Notes: generated from the sequence alone by a model not told the origin. Numbered from the stretch's first letter, positions 18,353 through 29,674 are shown. The stretch: 64,000 nt of DNA from Methylobacter sp. (GCA_004299305.1 SCPZ01000037.1:19758-83757); one strand, 5' to 3'. Numbers and translations: made by a program.

Positions 18353-19141
18353 ATGAAAAAATTAACCAATTTAGCTGGTGTACTATGCCTGATAGGTAAC
18401 TGTGCAGTATATGCTGCCCCTGCAACAGGTATTGTTGGTAATTGGCACATTGACGAAGAAAATAGACAAAAACTATTAGATTCATCAGGTTATGCTAAAA
18501 ATGCACGATTAGGTTCAACAACGAATGTAGACATAGATGATCCTACATGGATAACACGGCGTTTTGATACCTCGGCGTTACATTTTGACGGTATCGATGA
18601 TTTTGTTGTTGTACCTTATGCAAAGAATCTTGAACCCGCCACAGTATCGGTTGAAGCATGGGTTAGAAGCAGTAGCCCAGATACCGAAAGATTACAATAT
18701 ATCGTTGCAAAAAGCGGTTTTAGTTGTGTCTCTGCTGCTTACGCACTCTATACCGGTAATTCTGGTGGTTTAACTTTTTACGTTGCTGACCAAATCACTA
18801 CAGCGAAAGCTGTTGAATCACCCGATGCAGGCATCCAAATTTGGGATGGTGCGTGGCATCATGTGGTAGGTACTTACGATAAAACAGCAGTTAGATTATT
18901 TGTTGATGGTGTAGAAATTGGCACAGGTACTCCAGCCAATTTTTCTATTGGCTACAAATCGCATCCTAGTAAAGATTTGTATATCGGTGATTATGATGCA
19001 GGCAAAGTGTGTATTGAGAATGATCCTAATATAGAAGGTACTTATGGCAACTCTAATTTTGCAGGTGATATTGACGAAGTAAGGATTTGGAACCGTGCTT
19101 TAACAGGTGCTGAAGTATCTGTTCGAGCCTTAGGTGATTAA
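18353..19141 (+). CDS. Secreted LamG / concanavalin A-like domain protein
   Basis: Signal peptide MKKLTNLAGVLCLIGNCAVYA; LHFDGIDDFVVVPYAKNLEPATVSVEAWVR, WHHVVGTYDKTAVRLFVDGVEIG, DEVRIWNRALTGAEV. Confidence 0.88.
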   Translation: MKKLTNLAGVLCLIGNCAVYAAPATGIVGNWHIDEENRQKLLDSSGYAKNARLGSTTNVDIDDPTWITRRFDTSALHFDGIDDFVVVPYAKNLEPATVSVEAWVRSSSPDTERLQYIVAKSGFSCVSAAYALYTGNSGGLTFYVADQITTAKAVESPDAGIQIWDGAWHHVVGTYDKTAVRLFVDGVEIGTGTPANFSIGYKSHPSKDLYIGDYDAGKVCIENDPNIEGTYGNSNFAGDIDEVRIWNRALTGAEVSVRALGD

Positions 19142-19302
19142 ATTTGAAGGACAGTACCACCGATTTCCTAACTTAACAGGGAATCGGTGATTATCAAAAA
19201 TCCGTATCGCACTTTGCATTTAAATAAATTGCCTTTTAAAAATAAAGCATACCATGCGATCTCTGATGTTTTTATGATTAAACATCTTTAATCCAGTAAT
19301 AA

Positions 19303-19689
19303 GATGGCAATGACAAGGTAATAGGCGGCTTAGGTGATGATCAACTAAGTGGTGGTGCGGGTGATGATGTCCTAACCGGCAACACTGGTAACGACACCTT
19401 TGTATTTGATACTGCGCTCGCAGACACTGGTCTCGATAAAATCACCGATTTCAGGCCGATAAATGACACAATCCAACTAGATAGCGCCATTTTTACTCAA
19501 TTAACGCCCGATACTTTTAACGCCGATAATTTTAAGGGTAACGAGTTTCTTATTTACGACAAGGCTTCAGGTGCATTGTCCTATGATGCCGATGGTAACG
19601 GTGTAGATGCAGCGGTGCAAATTGCTGTACTCGGTTCACATCCTGCTCTTACTTTTGCCGACTTTGTCTTTCTTACGACTGACTTCTGA
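19303..19689 (+). pseudogene. RTX protein C-terminal relict (no start codon)
   Basis: Open frame DGNDKVIGGLGDDQLSGGAGDDVLTGNTGNDTF...YDADGNGVDAAVQIAVLGSHPALTFADFVFLTTDF*, with in-frame TAA immediately upstream (19300-19302). Confidence 0.85.
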
Positions 19690-19696
19690 ATAAACA

Positions 19697-19980
19697 CCCA
19701 TTCCCTAACTTGAGGGAATGGGGGGCAAATACATCTAAAAAGTTAATTTCTTACAAGGCTTAGCTTATTCCTCATAGCAAATCACATTCTCATAGAACGC
19801 TTCCTCGACGAATTCATCCATCGAATAATTTAACCAGCGAGGCTTATGTTTGACATGGCTCTCAAGCTGGGAGCTATACCCAGCAGTCCCTTTCTTCATA
19901 GTAACCCAATTTCCTCTCTAAAACAGAATCACGCCAGGATGTTGTCTTACAAATCATGGATAGGTGCTGACCAATAAAAA
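19697..19980. repeat. Degenerate duplicate of 16905..17210 (terminator hairpin plus 3' part of the hypothetical gene)
   Basis: Long near-identical stretch, e.g. gacgaattcatccatcgaataatttaaccagcgaggcttatgtttgacatggct. Confidence 0.9.
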
Positions 19981-20030
19981 GTGGATAAGTTTAAGCTGTG
20001 CCAAGTCTTCAAATCGTTTCGCTATAAAGA

Positions 20031-22835
20031 TTAAACATTAAATTTGTTTTCTATTTTTTGTTTGTAATTTAAATAATGGATGGTTTGCAGTTGCTCTGGG
20101 CTGTCGATACCGAATACGGAGAGGGGCAAGTCTATATCGGTAATATGAATCGGGTAATTGATTTTACCGTTCCGAAATTGGAGTATATGTTGATAAGCGG
20201 CATAAAAGACTTGATTGCCGTGGTCTAGCGAGGAAAATTCTTTTTCATTGCAGTAGATTGTGTAAATAATGCCCTTTTGGGTGTTTTCTCCGGTGATGCG
20301 CAGGTTTAATTCCTTGTTTGAAGAGGTCGCTTTCAGTTGTACCGGATTATAAGAAAAGAGGTCGGCAGAACTTTTTTTGATTTCAAAATATTCGACGATT
20401 AGAAATGATTCAAAGAAATTACGGGTGAGGATTGATTCTAAAAAAATGGAATATTGCTTTAACAGGTAGCTGGGACTTACTTTGCTGTGCTGCTGGATAT
20501 ACAAGGAGCCTTTTTCATCGACAATATAGATGGTCGTGTCGGTTTTGCCTTCATAATAAAAAAGCTGGATGATTTGCGGCTTGTTCAGCGAGTAAATAAG
20601 GCTAATAGGCGTGTTTTCGAGGACGGCTTGGTCAAAATGAATGGTGCTGAACTGTTCTTGAGGGCTGGCTAATTCGGTCAATAGTAGTTTTTGGCTTGCC
20701 AGTTCTTTGTAGCTTAAGGTTTTATTTATAAATTGAAAGACATAAAACGAAGCTCCGCCAGCCAAGATATAACGGGGCGAGCGATTATGGTGAGGCTTGG
20801 AAAAAAGTTTAACTAAGGTGTTAAAGACGGCCTCAACACGAAGGACAATGCCTTTGGCGCGCGCCGGTGTGTGACAAATAAACTTTAGATTGCTCGGCAA
20901 CAGCGGTTTTTTGTTATTGTTGATGATGTCGGTTAAGCAGTTAAAAAGTCCTTCTATGCCTTCACCCTGGCTGGTTGTGATTTCGCTCCAACTGGACAGT
21001 GAAATGCTGTTTATGGTTTGAATGAAGCACTGGCGATTCATGCCGTAACTGAGCGCATCGGAACGTTCGCTCATCACGCACAAGCCGTCGTCGTCCGAGA
21101 TGCCCATGTTGATAATAACCAGCGAATGCAGTTGAACTTTGAGGGTTTGATAAGCTTCCAGTGGCGGGTCGTAGTCAAAGTTCTGGTTTAAAAAAAGACT
21201 GATTTGGCTCAGGGTCGAATGAAGTTCTTCATTCGGCATTTTGAGCGAATACGAACTAAACTGTAGTTGTTGTTGTTTATAGTAGAGTCCATTGATGACT
21301 AGCCAGCAAAGGATTTCGATTAAGGTCCGGCATTTTTGTATGGGATCGGAATCTGCGGCGTTATTCATCTGTACGTTTTTCAGGTACAAAGCCCAGCCGT
21401 CGTTGCCCGGAAGCCGGTTTTCTACGATGGATAGGGTGTTTTCTTTGGAGTGAACTTCCGAGCGCGTAGTAATGATTTCGATTTTACCCGGTTTTTTTTC
21501 CAAAAATGAATAGAGCTTTCTGCCGATCAATTTCAGGTCATTATTATTTTCCCGGTTTTGGCTTACATGATCTCTGGCGAAGCCCATGATCATACGGTAG
21601 CAGTGGGTCAGTTGTTGCACAATAACGACATGTTCCGACGTTGCTTTTTTGATGTTCCAGAGTCGCTGGTATTTTAGGTCGTCAATAGTGGATGCAGGCC
21701 AATTCCAGTGCTGGGCAATATATTGCATATATTTCTCCCTGACGGTTCTGGTCTGGGAATCCATGGTGTTGTCGGATGAGCCCATCACTTTTAAATAAAA
21801 GCATTGCCGAGCCAAGGCCAATCTTCCATGGCTATGGGCATTTTGCAGGTATTTTTCGACTTTTTGATAAATGAGCAAGTACGGGTCGAGATCGACCGTC
21901 ATAAAATCACCCTGATAGACGGCCTTTTTTATGTCCTGGCAAAGCCATGCAGTTTGAGGATATTCACTGGCATAGCATTCCATCAATAACAGCTTCAATA
22001 ACGATTTGTGAGGTGCGTGCAGCGCTTTATAAAGGTGCCAAAGGGTTGCACTGGTAAATTCTTCAGCCGGGACTGCATCGAAGCCGCCAAAATCGATAAG
22101 TTCATGTTTGGGAATGAACAGGTTATCTACCAAGTGCTTGATATAGCGTGTGTAGTTGCCTTCTTCATGAGGGGGAACCAGCCACCAGGCCGGGCTTTTC
22201 CCTGCAATATAAATTGCCGTTCGGTAAAATTCTTCAAGCAGCAGGTAATGCTGTGTTTGCCCGCTACTTTCTGTAGAAATCGGGGTGTTTTGGCCAAGCC
22301 GAAATTGTTTGCTATCCATTAGGAAAAAATGCACTTCTAATCCTAGCGATGTAGCCCAGTTCTCTATTGCGGTGGCTTTTTTTTGCAATTCATCAATGGC
22401 GCTGGATAACAAATCGGATTGATGGCACAACCAAATATCCATGTCGCTGGTTTTGGAAAATGCAATACTGCCGACACTGCCCATTAAAAACAGTCCTTCA
22501 ATGGGATAAATACGCGACGCCAGTCGAGCATAGTTGAAGTTTTTTGCAAACTGCTTGGCGGTATTTAGGGTCTGGATGCTGGGATTGTATTCAGGTATTC
22601 CGGCGGGTGTTGACGAGGAAATAAATCCCGGCAGCGTCGGGAAATTGCAATGGAACAGCAAAGGTAATAAATCTAAAAATACTTGTTGCCGTGGTTGTAA
22701 AAATTCCTGGGCGCGCTGTTCACGCAGCTGATTCAAGCGTTTAAAGCGGCGTTTGATCGTTTGTAGGTCTTGTATGCTGATTTCTTCGCCGGGTGAGCCT
22801 AAATGGATAGGAGGCTCTTGGTGTGGTCTAATCAT
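20031..22835 (-). CDS. cyaA: Class I adenylate cyclase
   Basis: 934 aa; GSVGSIAFSKTSDMDIWLCH nucleotidyltransferase motif; YTRYIKHLVDNLFIPKHELIDFGGF; next to argH/hem genes. Confidence 0.95.
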   Translation of the reverse strand: MIRPHQEPPIHLGSPGEEISIQDLQTIKRRFKRLNQLREQRAQEFLQPRQQVFLDLLPLLFHCNFPTLPGFISSSTPAGIPEYNPSIQTLNTAKQFAKNFNYARLASRIYPIEGLFLMGSVGSIAFSKTSDMDIWLCHQSDLLSSAIDELQKKATAIENWATSLGLEVHFFLMDSKQFRLGQNTPISTESSGQTQHYLLLEEFYRTAIYIAGKSPAWWLVPPHEEGNYTRYIKHLVDNLFIPKHELIDFGGFDAVPAEEFTSATLWHLYKALHAPHKSLLKLLLMECYASEYPQTAWLCQDIKKAVYQGDFMTVDLDPYLLIYQKVEKYLQNAHSHGRLALARQCFYLKVMGSSDNTMDSQTRTVREKYMQYIAQHWNWPASTIDDLKYQRLWNIKKATSEHVVIVQQLTHCYRMIMGFARDHVSQNRENNNDLKLIGRKLYSFLEKKPGKIEIITTRSEVHSKENTLSIVENRLPGNDGWALYLKNVQMNNAADSDPIQKCRTLIEILCWLVINGLYYKQQQLQFSSYSLKMPNEELHSTLSQISLFLNQNFDYDPPLEAYQTLKVQLHSLVIINMGISDDDGLCVMSERSDALSYGMNRQCFIQTINSISLSSWSEITTSQGEGIEGLFNCLTDIINNNKKPLLPSNLKFICHTPARAKGIVLRVEAVFNTLVKLFSKPHHNRSPRYILAGGASFYVFQFINKTLSYKELASQKLLLTELASPQEQFSTIHFDQAVLENTPISLIYSLNKPQIIQLFYYEGKTDTTIYIVDEKGSLYIQQHSKVSPSYLLKQYSIFLESILTRNFFESFLIVEYFEIKKSSADLFSYNPVQLKATSSNKELNLRITGENTQKGIIYTIYCNEKEFSSLDHGNQVFYAAYQHILQFRNGKINYPIHITDIDLPLSVFGIDSPEQLQTIHYLNYKQKIENKFNV

Positions 22836-22942
22836 GGTGCAAGCGTTTGATTTATTATGCTAAAGCCAGATAGTTAGGGTTAGCGACAGCATAACCCGGC
22901 ATTTTCAATGAGCTGCTGGGTTACGTTGTGCTGACTCCGAAT

Positions 22943-24331
22943 CTATATTATGTTTTGTCTTGCTGTTTGGATAGCGAGTCTGACCGTATCGGGAGCTGTG
23001 CCGCCAACATGCTGACGAGCCGCGACTGAGCCTTCCAGGGTTAAATAATCAAAAACATCCTCGGTAATCAAGCTTGAAAAATGCTGTAGCTCTGACAGCG
23101 ATAATTCCGATAAATCGCGTTGGCTTTCCAGGCCTAAGCGCACTGCCAGACCCACAACTTCATGAGCATCGCGAAAAGCCATGCCTTTACGTACCAAGTA
23201 ATCGGCAAGATCGGTGGCCGTGGCAAAGCCGCGTTTGGCCGAGTTATACATATTGGTTTTTTTAGCCTCGATATGAGGAACCATATCGGCATAAGCCCGC
23301 AAACAATTAATTAATGTGTCGGCAGTATCGAACAGCGGTTCTTTATCTTCCTGATTGTCTTTGTTATAAGCCAATGGCTGGCTTTTCATCAGCATTAGCA
23401 ATGAAACCAAATGACCGGTTACCCGGCCCGATTTGCCGCGCACCAGTTCGGGGACATCTGGATTTTTCTTTTGCGGCATAATCGAGGAACCGGTGCAAAA
23501 AGCATCAGGCATTTCGATAAAGTCGAATTGGGCGCTGGACCACAAGATCAATTCTTCGGAAAATCGCGATAAATGCATCATGATTAAGCTGCCGACCGCC
23601 GTAAACTCAATCGCAAAGTCACGGTCGCTTACCGAGTCCAGCGAGTTAGCCGAGGGTCGGCTAAAGCCCAGTAAATCGGAAGTCATCTGGCGGTCTATCG
23701 GATAACTGGTTCCGGCCAATGCTGCGGCTCCTAAAGGCATGACATTGAGGCGTTTACAACAATCTTGCAGTCTTTCCCGGTCACGATTGAGCATTTCAAA
23801 CCAAGCCATCAGGTGATGACCGAAGGTAATCGGTTGGGCGACCTGTAAATGCGTAAATCCCGGCATGATGGTATCGCTATGTTGTTCCGCTAAATCCAGG
23901 ATAGCGGTTTGCAGGCGTGTGAGTTGGTCTAAAATCTGTTTGATTTCACTACGCAGGTAAAGGCGGATATCCGTCGCCACCTGGTCATTGCGGGAGCGTC
24001 CGGTATGCAGTTTTTTTCCGGCAATGCCGATTAAATCCGTCAGGCGGGCTTCAATGTTCATATGAACATCTTCCTGCTTGATCGACCAGACAAATTCACC
24101 GTTAATTATTTCTTGGGCGATTTGGCTAAGGCCGTCAATTATCGCGTCGCGTTCCTGGGTGCTGAGGATGCCGCAATGCTCAAGCATTTTGGCATGAGCG
24201 ATTGACCCTTCAATATCTTGCTGAGCCATACGCTGGTCAAAATCGACAGAAGCGGTAAATACTTCAACGAAGGCATCGGTTGCTTGGGCAAAACGGGCGC
24301 TGGAAAGTTTGTCGGAATTAACGTTGGTCAT
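22943..24331 (-). CDS. argH: Argininosuccinate lyase
   Basis: 462 aa; [33 protein letters not shown]. Confidence 0.98.
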   Translation of the reverse strand: MTNVNSDKLSSARFAQATDAFVEVFTASVDFDQRMAQQDIEGSIAHAKMLEHCGILSTQERDAIIDGLSQIAQEIINGEFVWSIKQEDVHMNIEARLTDLIGIAGKKLHTGRSRNDQVATDIRLYLRSEIKQILDQLTRLQTAILDLAEQHSDTIMPGFTHLQVAQPITFGHHLMAWFEMLNRDRERLQDCCKRLNVMPLGAAALAGTSYPIDRQMTSDLLGFSRPSANSLDSVSDRDFAIEFTAVGSLIMMHLSRFSEELILWSSAQFDFIEMPDAFCTGSSIMPQKKNPDVPELVRGKSGRVTGHLVSLLMLMKSQPLAYNKDNQEDKEPLFDTADTLINCLRAYADMVPHIEAKKTNMYNSAKRGFATATDLADYLVRKGMAFRDAHEVVGLAVRLGLESQRDLSELSLSELQHFSSLITEDVFDYLTLEGSVAARQHVGGTAPDTVRLAIQTARQNII

Positions 24332-24527
24332 GGTGTCTTAAAATTTTAAATTAACTGTTAATTAATTATACAGCTAAAGCTACCTCTCTTGTTAACGCCC
24401 TTTAGCTATATCCTTGTAGGTAAAGCTACCGCTCCCGGCTCACGCCCCTTGCCTACTTCCCTGTAGGCAAAGAATTCAAGTTCGATTAACCGTCATCAAC
24501 TTACACGGGTTACAATACCGTTATTTA

Positions 24528-25478
24528 TTGTTGAAAATGAAGGTTGTTCTTTTGACTGAAAAAATTATTCGCATTGCTACGCGCAGGAGCCCTTTGGCGT
24601 TATGGCAGGCAGAGCACGTTGCAGAACGGTTGGCGCGGACATTCCCAGGGTGCAGAACTGAACTGATTAAAATGACCACTCAGGGCGATAAGATTCTCGA
24701 TGCGCCTTTAGCTAAAATTGGCGGTAAAGGCCTGTTTGTCAAAGAGTTGGAGCAGGGTATGTTGGAGGGTTTGGCCGATATTGCCGTGCATTCCATGAAA
24801 GATGTACCGGTGGAATTTCCAGACGGTTTACATTTGGCGGCCATTTTGACCCGCGAAGATCCGAGCGATGCTTTTGTCTCCAATCATTACGCGACGCTAC
24901 ATGATTTACCGGCTAATGCCAGAATCGGTACGTCCAGCTTGCGCAGGCAATGCCAGATTAAAGAGCTTTATCCCGACGCGGAAATATTGTCGTTAAGGGG
25001 TAATGTCAATACCCGTTTGTCCAAGCTGGATAGCGGTGAATACGATGCGATTATCCTGGCTTCGGCAGGTTTAAAAAGGCTGGGCATGGCTGAACGTATT
25101 AGGCAATGTTTGGATGTCGGCGTCAGTCTGCCTGCGATAGGGCAGGGCGCTATCGGCATAGAATGCCGGAGTGACGACCAGGAAATCAACGAGATGTTGG
25201 CTGTGTTGCACGATAACGAAACCGGGTTGTGCGTGACCGCAGAAAGAGCCATGAACGCGCGTTTGAATGGCGGCTGCCAAGTACCGATTGCCGGGTTTGC
25301 CAAGGTGCAGGGTGAGCAACTGTTCATGCGCGGCTTGGTCGGCAATCCTGACGGCAGCGTGATATACCGGGCTGAACGGACAGATGGTTTGGACATGGCT
25401 GAAGCCATCGGCAAAACGATTGCTGAAGACTTGCTAGATCAAGGCGCAGATAAAATTCTGCAAGCATTGTTTAATTAA
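24528..25478 (+). CDS. hemC: Hydroxymethylbilane synthase (porphobilinogen deaminase)
   Basis: [45 protein letters not shown]; the exact start may be a few codons downstream. Confidence 0.97.
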   Translation: MLKMKVVLLTEKIIRIATRRSPLALWQAEHVAERLARTFPGCRTELIKMTTQGDKILDAPLAKIGGKGLFVKELEQGMLEGLADIAVHSMKDVPVEFPDGLHLAAILTREDPSDAFVSNHYATLHDLPANARIGTSSLRRQCQIKELYPDAEILSLRGNVNTRLSKLDSGEYDAIILASAGLKRLGMAERIRQCLDVGVSLPAIGQGAIGIECRSDDQEINEMLAVLHDNETGLCVTAERAMNARLNGGCQVPIAGFAKVQGEQLFMRGLVGNPDGSVIYRAERTDGLDMAEAIGKTIAEDLLDQGADKILQALFN

Positions 25479-25482
25479 AATT

Positions 25483-26250
25483 ATGGTTTTGAACGGCGCT
25501 CATGTTTTAGTGACGCGGCCTGAGCATCAGGCGGAAAACCTGAGCCGTTTAATTGGAGAGCAAGGCGGGATAGCAGTCCGGTTTCCCACGTTGGAGATTG
25601 TTTCACGGGAAGATGCCTACCAGATAAAAAATACACTGGCAAATCTGGATCGATTCCAATGGGTTATTTTTATCAGCGCCAATGCAGTAAATTTTGCTCT
25701 AAAGGCGAATAGTGGCAAAATAGCCCGCACAAAATCCGTGCGTTTTGTCGCAGTGGGGCAGGCTACGGCGCAAGCCATGAAAATGGTCGGCTTACCCGTC
25801 GATCTGGTGCCTGAGCATGGATATAACAGCGAAGCGTTGCTGGCGATGCCGGGGTTACAGCAAGTCGAAGGACAGAATGTTTTAATCGTTCGCGGCGAAG
25901 GCGGACGTGAACAGCTGGCAACTACGTTGCGTAGCAGAGGCGCCGAAGTTAACTATCTGGAAGTCTATAAAAGAATAATTCCCCGTATCGATAGCTCGCC
26001 GGTTGTCAAATTGCTTACGCAACGCGGACTGGATGTCATTACCGTGACCAGTGTTGAAGCGTTGCAAAACCTAAGTTTAATGCTGGGTGAAAAAAATAAT
26101 AAGCTATTGTCATTAATACCCTTGGTGGTAGTTAGCGATAGAATCAGGCGACAAGCCTTCGAGATGGGATTTAATCGAATTGCTGTGACGGATAGTCCTA
26201 CCGATACAGCAATTCTTGAGACAGTAATAACGTGTGTGACAGGGGAATAG
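25483..26250 (+). CDS. hemD: Uroporphyrinogen-III synthase
   Basis: 255 aa, between hemC and hemX; HVLVTRPEHQAENL, VTSVEALQNL. Confidence 0.93.
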   Translation: MVLNGAHVLVTRPEHQAENLSRLIGEQGGIAVRFPTLEIVSREDAYQIKNTLANLDRFQWVIFISANAVNFALKANSGKIARTKSVRFVAVGQATAQAMKMVGLPVDLVPEHGYNSEALLAMPGLQQVEGQNVLIVRGEGGREQLATTLRSRGAEVNYLEVYKRIIPRIDSSPVVKLLTQRGLDVITVTSVEALQNLSLMLGEKNNKLLSLIPLVVVSDRIRRQAFEMGFNRIAVTDSPTDTAILETVITCVTGE

Positions 26251-26251
26251 A

Positions 26252-27598
26252 GTGGCCGAATTGAGTGAACAACAAGAACAAAATGTGAGCGCGAATACCA
26301 AGGCTCATAGGTCGCGTAGCGGACTCTGGTTTGGCATCATTGTGCTACTCATTATTATCAGTGTGGTGGGTGTCGGTTTTTATCTTTTTCAACAATTACG
26401 CTCTCAACAGGATAATTTAGGCGGCGAAGTTAATAAAGGCGATATGCAGTTAATCGAGTTGTCAAAACAGATTAGCGGCTATCAGGCGCAACTTGCAGCC
26501 ATTCAATCCCAATTGGCAACCGTAGAAGCGGGTGTTGCCGGGAAGGATGCCCACTTTACCAAAACCCTGGCGGATTTTTCCCAGTTACATAGCGAAAAAC
26601 TGGATGCTACACGGAATGAATTAAACAGTGCAGTTCAGCAGGTGCAACGCCAATTAGGCAAGACCCGCGGTGACTGGTTAATCGCCGATGCGGAATACCT
26701 GTTAAGCATAGCCAATCAACGCCTGTATTTAATGGGTGATATAAATACCACCCGTGAAGCGCTGGAAGCGGCGGATCAACGTCTCAGGGAAAGCGGGGAT
26801 GCAGGAGCGTTTAAAATACGCGAACAAATTGCCAAGGATATGACGGCGATTCGTAATGTTGCAGTTGCCGATATTGTCGGTATGTATGCCTCAATTCAGG
26901 CGCTGCAAGATCAGGTTGATGCCTTATCCTTGTTTTTGCCTTATACGGGCAAAGCGTTGACTCCGCCCAAACCAACACAGGAGCCAACGGATAAAGAAGC
27001 TCATAACCTGCTTGATCAACTGGAAGGGATGGTGACTATCAGGCACACCGAACATCCGATCAAGGAAATATTAACACCGGAACAAGCCCAGTTTATTCGC
27101 GAGCAGTTAAGGGTAAAGCTGGAAATGGTCAAAATCTCCCTCGTTCAGCAAAACGAACAGCTTTATCAATCCAGTTTGGCCGATGCAAAAAAATGGGTCG
27201 AACAAAACTTCGCCAAGAATGCAGAGACGAACAATTTTGTTGCCGAGCTGGACCGATTTAATGCGATTAAAATCCGTAGTCATTTCCCCGACATCAGTCT
27301 GTCGTTGAAAATGCTCAGAGATATTACCAAATTGAGGCTGGAAGTTGATAAAGCCATGCCGCCCGCCGAAAAAGTCAAACCCGAGCAGGTTTTAAAACCC
27401 GTTGAATCAGTAAAGCCTGCGGAGGTAGTCAAGTCGGATGAAACGGCAAAGCCGTCCGAGATAACGCCGCCTGTTAAGGACGGCGGAAGCGTCGAAGCCG
27501 GTACGGCCGTACAGACGCCGGATGTAGAACAACGCAAGGAGCAGTTGCCGAAGGAACCGGTGCGACAACCGCTTGAAGCAGTGCCTGCCGCGCAATAA
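26252..27598 (+). CDS. hemX: HemX-like protein
   Basis: N-terminal TM and coiled coil; WLIADAEYLLSIANQRLYLMGD; gene order. Confidence 0.92.
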   Translation: MAELSEQQEQNVSANTKAHRSRSGLWFGIIVLLIIISVVGVGFYLFQQLRSQQDNLGGEVNKGDMQLIELSKQISGYQAQLAAIQSQLATVEAGVAGKDAHFTKTLADFSQLHSEKLDATRNELNSAVQQVQRQLGKTRGDWLIADAEYLLSIANQRLYLMGDINTTREALEAADQRLRESGDAGAFKIREQIAKDMTAIRNVAVADIVGMYASIQALQDQVDALSLFLPYTGKALTPPKPTQEPTDKEAHNLLDQLEGMVTIRHTEHPIKEILTPEQAQFIREQLRVKLEMVKISLVQQNEQLYQSSLADAKKWVEQNFAKNAETNNFVAELDRFNAIKIRSHFPDISLSLKMLRDITKLRLEVDKAMPPAEKVKPEQVLKPVESVKPAEVVKSDETAKPSEITPPVKDGGSVEAGTAVQTPDVEQRKEQLPKEPVRQPLEAVPAAQ

Positions 27599-27610
27599 GC
27601 CAGAGAGTAC

Positions 27611-28846
27611 ATGATGAAAAATATAATGTATTTCCTGGGTTCACTCCTTATTGCCATTGCAACCGCCTTTTTTGCCTATAAATGGTTGGGCGGATTTGAA
27701 AATCCCGGTTATGTGCTGATCGGCATCGGTTATTGGTCCCTGGAAACCTCGTTAATCGTTTTTGCGGTTAGCCTGATCATGGGATTTTTTGTGTTCTATA
27801 TCTTCTTCAGGTTCTTAGGCTGGCTGCTCAGATTGCCGGGACAAGTCAAGAATCGCGGTAAAAGCATTAAATTCAATCGTTCCCAGGAAGCCCTGATTGC
27901 AGGTTTGGTTGATTCCGCCGAAGGCAACTGGGAAAAAGCCGAAAAAATATTAATCAAACATGCCTCGCACAGCGGCGCGCCGTTGATCCACTATTTGACC
28001 GCAGCCAGGGCCGCGCAATCCCGTGGCGCTTATGACAAACGGGATGAATACCTTAAAAAAGCAGCCGATCAAGCGCCGGGTTCCGATGTCGCGATAGGCC
28101 TGACTCAGGCGGAATTGCATTTATCGGAAAAACAGTTCGAACAAGCCCTGACAACGCTGACGCGTCTGCATTCCATCGATCCGACTCACGCCAGCGTTTT
28201 AAAGCTGCTACACCAAGCCTATCAACAGGTAGGCGATTGGGAAGGCATCCGCAAATTGATTCCCTCATTAAATACCAACAAGGTATTGATGGAAGCAGAA
28301 ATAAAGCTGTTGGAAACCGAAGCATTCAGTAAACTGTTAAAGCAGGCGTCCGATCAAGGCAGTGTTAATGAAATCGAATCGCTGTGGGCGGAAATTCCCG
28401 CTTACATAAGGAACATGAAGGGTGTTTCGGCGATCTATTTTGCCGCGATGATCGATGCAGGGGCCGGCGCAAAAGTTGAAGGCGGTTTGGCAAGAGCCTT
28501 GTCGACAACCTGGGATCAAACGCTGGTGGTATTGTTCGGCAACGTCCAATCGATTGATGTCGCAAGGCAGCTTGAAACGGCTGAGCAATGGTTGCCCATG
28601 CATCCACGGGACGCCGTATTCCTGACCGTACTGGGCAAGTTGAGCATCAAATGCGGTGACAAGCAAAAAGCGGCAACCTACCTGACCAAAAGTATATCAA
28701 TAGAGCCTACCGTTCCGGCTTATCAACTATTTGGCGACTTGCTGTTCGCCCAAGGCGATAAAGACAGGGCCAGCGAATGTTATAAACAGGGTTTGGAATT
28801 GGCGTCCAGCGCGATTGTCAGCCGGATTGATTCAATATCCGGTTAA
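27611..28846 (+). CDS. hemY: HemY-like TPR membrane protein
   Basis: Two N-terminal TMs and TPRs; hemCDXY order. Confidence 0.92.
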   Translation: MMKNIMYFLGSLLIAIATAFFAYKWLGGFENPGYVLIGIGYWSLETSLIVFAVSLIMGFFVFYIFFRFLGWLLRLPGQVKNRGKSIKFNRSQEALIAGLVDSAEGNWEKAEKILIKHASHSGAPLIHYLTAARAAQSRGAYDKRDEYLKKAADQAPGSDVAIGLTQAELHLSEKQFEQALTTLTRLHSIDPTHASVLKLLHQAYQQVGDWEGIRKLIPSLNTNKVLMEAEIKLLETEAFSKLLKQASDQGSVNEIESLWAEIPAYIRNMKGVSAIYFAAMIDAGAGAKVEGGLARALSTTWDQTLVVLFGNVQSIDVARQLETAEQWLPMHPRDAVFLTVLGKLSIKCGDKQKAATYLTKSISIEPTVPAYQLFGDLLFAQGDKDRASECYKQGLELASSAIVSRIDSISG

Positions 28847-28855
28847 TCCTGCACC

Positions 28856-29030
28856 ACTTTCTCGTTCCCGCGCCGGAGCGCTCATCGTTATACACAAATG
28901 CCTGCGAGACACCGTCATCCCGGCAGATTCGCTACGCGCCCTGTCGGGTCACATCAGGCTATCCTGCCTGACGCCCTTCGGGTTAATGCAAATCTGTTTC
29001 AGACAGATTTGTGCCGGGATCCAGGCTACA
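28856..29030. repeat. Dispersed intergenic repeat ('CTCGTTCCCGCGC...CGTTATACACAAATGCC...CGTCATCCCGGCA')
   Basis: Shares the 'cgttatacacaa.tgcc...ccgtcatcccggcag' core with 29813..29935 and 63795..63998. Confidence 0.6.
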
Positions 29031-29079
29031 TGGACGTATACAGCTTGCCATTCCTGGCACTGGAGCCGGAGTATGGAAA

Positions 29080-29427
29080 CTACAAAAAACCAAGCAAAGG
29101 TAACAATCTTTCCAAAACTTGGCTGAAACAATCCCCGTCAGCGGTCAAAATAAATTTAACCTTACGTTCCCGCCATGAAAGTGTTTGCACAATGGATGAT
29201 GCTACGACAGAGGGTTTATCCAAACCGGAAACAGGGACTTCAGAAAGGGTGCTTCTAATACTGGAGCTGATTGGACAACAAATAACCAGCCCGGTTTGTT
29301 TGGCATAGGCTTTAGATGACAGAATCAGTGCGGGCCGATATTTCCCCGCCTCTTTACCTTTCTGGGGATCAAAATCCAACCAAACAACATCCCTTCTATC
29401 GGGAATATATTGCTGGTCTTTAGTCAT
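29080..29427 (-). CDS. MazF/PemK-like endoribonuclease toxin
   Basis: MTKDQQYIPDRRDVVWLDFDPQKGKEAGKYRPALILSSKAYAKQTGLVICCPIS...; overlaps the antitoxin. Confidence 0.9.
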   Translation of the reverse strand: MTKDQQYIPDRRDVVWLDFDPQKGKEAGKYRPALILSSKAYAKQTGLVICCPISSSIRSTLSEVPVSGLDKPSVVASSIVQTLSWRERKVKFILTADGDCFSQVLERLLPLLGFL

Positions 29428-29674
29428 ATTCAGCTTCTGAAAGGTTTGTAACCAGTAATTCCGCATGATCCGGATTCAAGCTCTTAATGATTTCATCTTC
29501 ACTAAAGGGCATGGCTTTTTTTTGGAGCTTAACCTTTTTAACCACAAACCCCTCTTCATTGACCTCGATCTGCACTTCATCACCCGATTGAAAATGAGGT
29601 ATATCCCGTAACAACCCGGAAACCCGAAGCGCCAAGCCATTACCCCATTTCTGTATTTTAGTATTAACAAGCAT
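29420..29674 (-). CDS. AbrB/MazE-like antitoxin
   Basis: IQKWGNGLALRVSGLLRDIPHFQSGDEVQIEVNEEGFVVK. Confidence 0.88.
   Translation of the reverse strand: MLVNTKIQKWGNGLALRVSGLLRDIPHFQSGDEVQIEVNEEGFVVKKVKLQKKAMPFSEDEIIKSLNPDHAELLVTNLSEAEYD

Noticed and set aside
24365-24480. Short repeats 'gtaggtaaagctaccgctcccggctcacgccccttgcctac' upstream of hemC as a riboswitch
   Set aside because: Some self-complementarity, but no recognisable riboswitch consensus.
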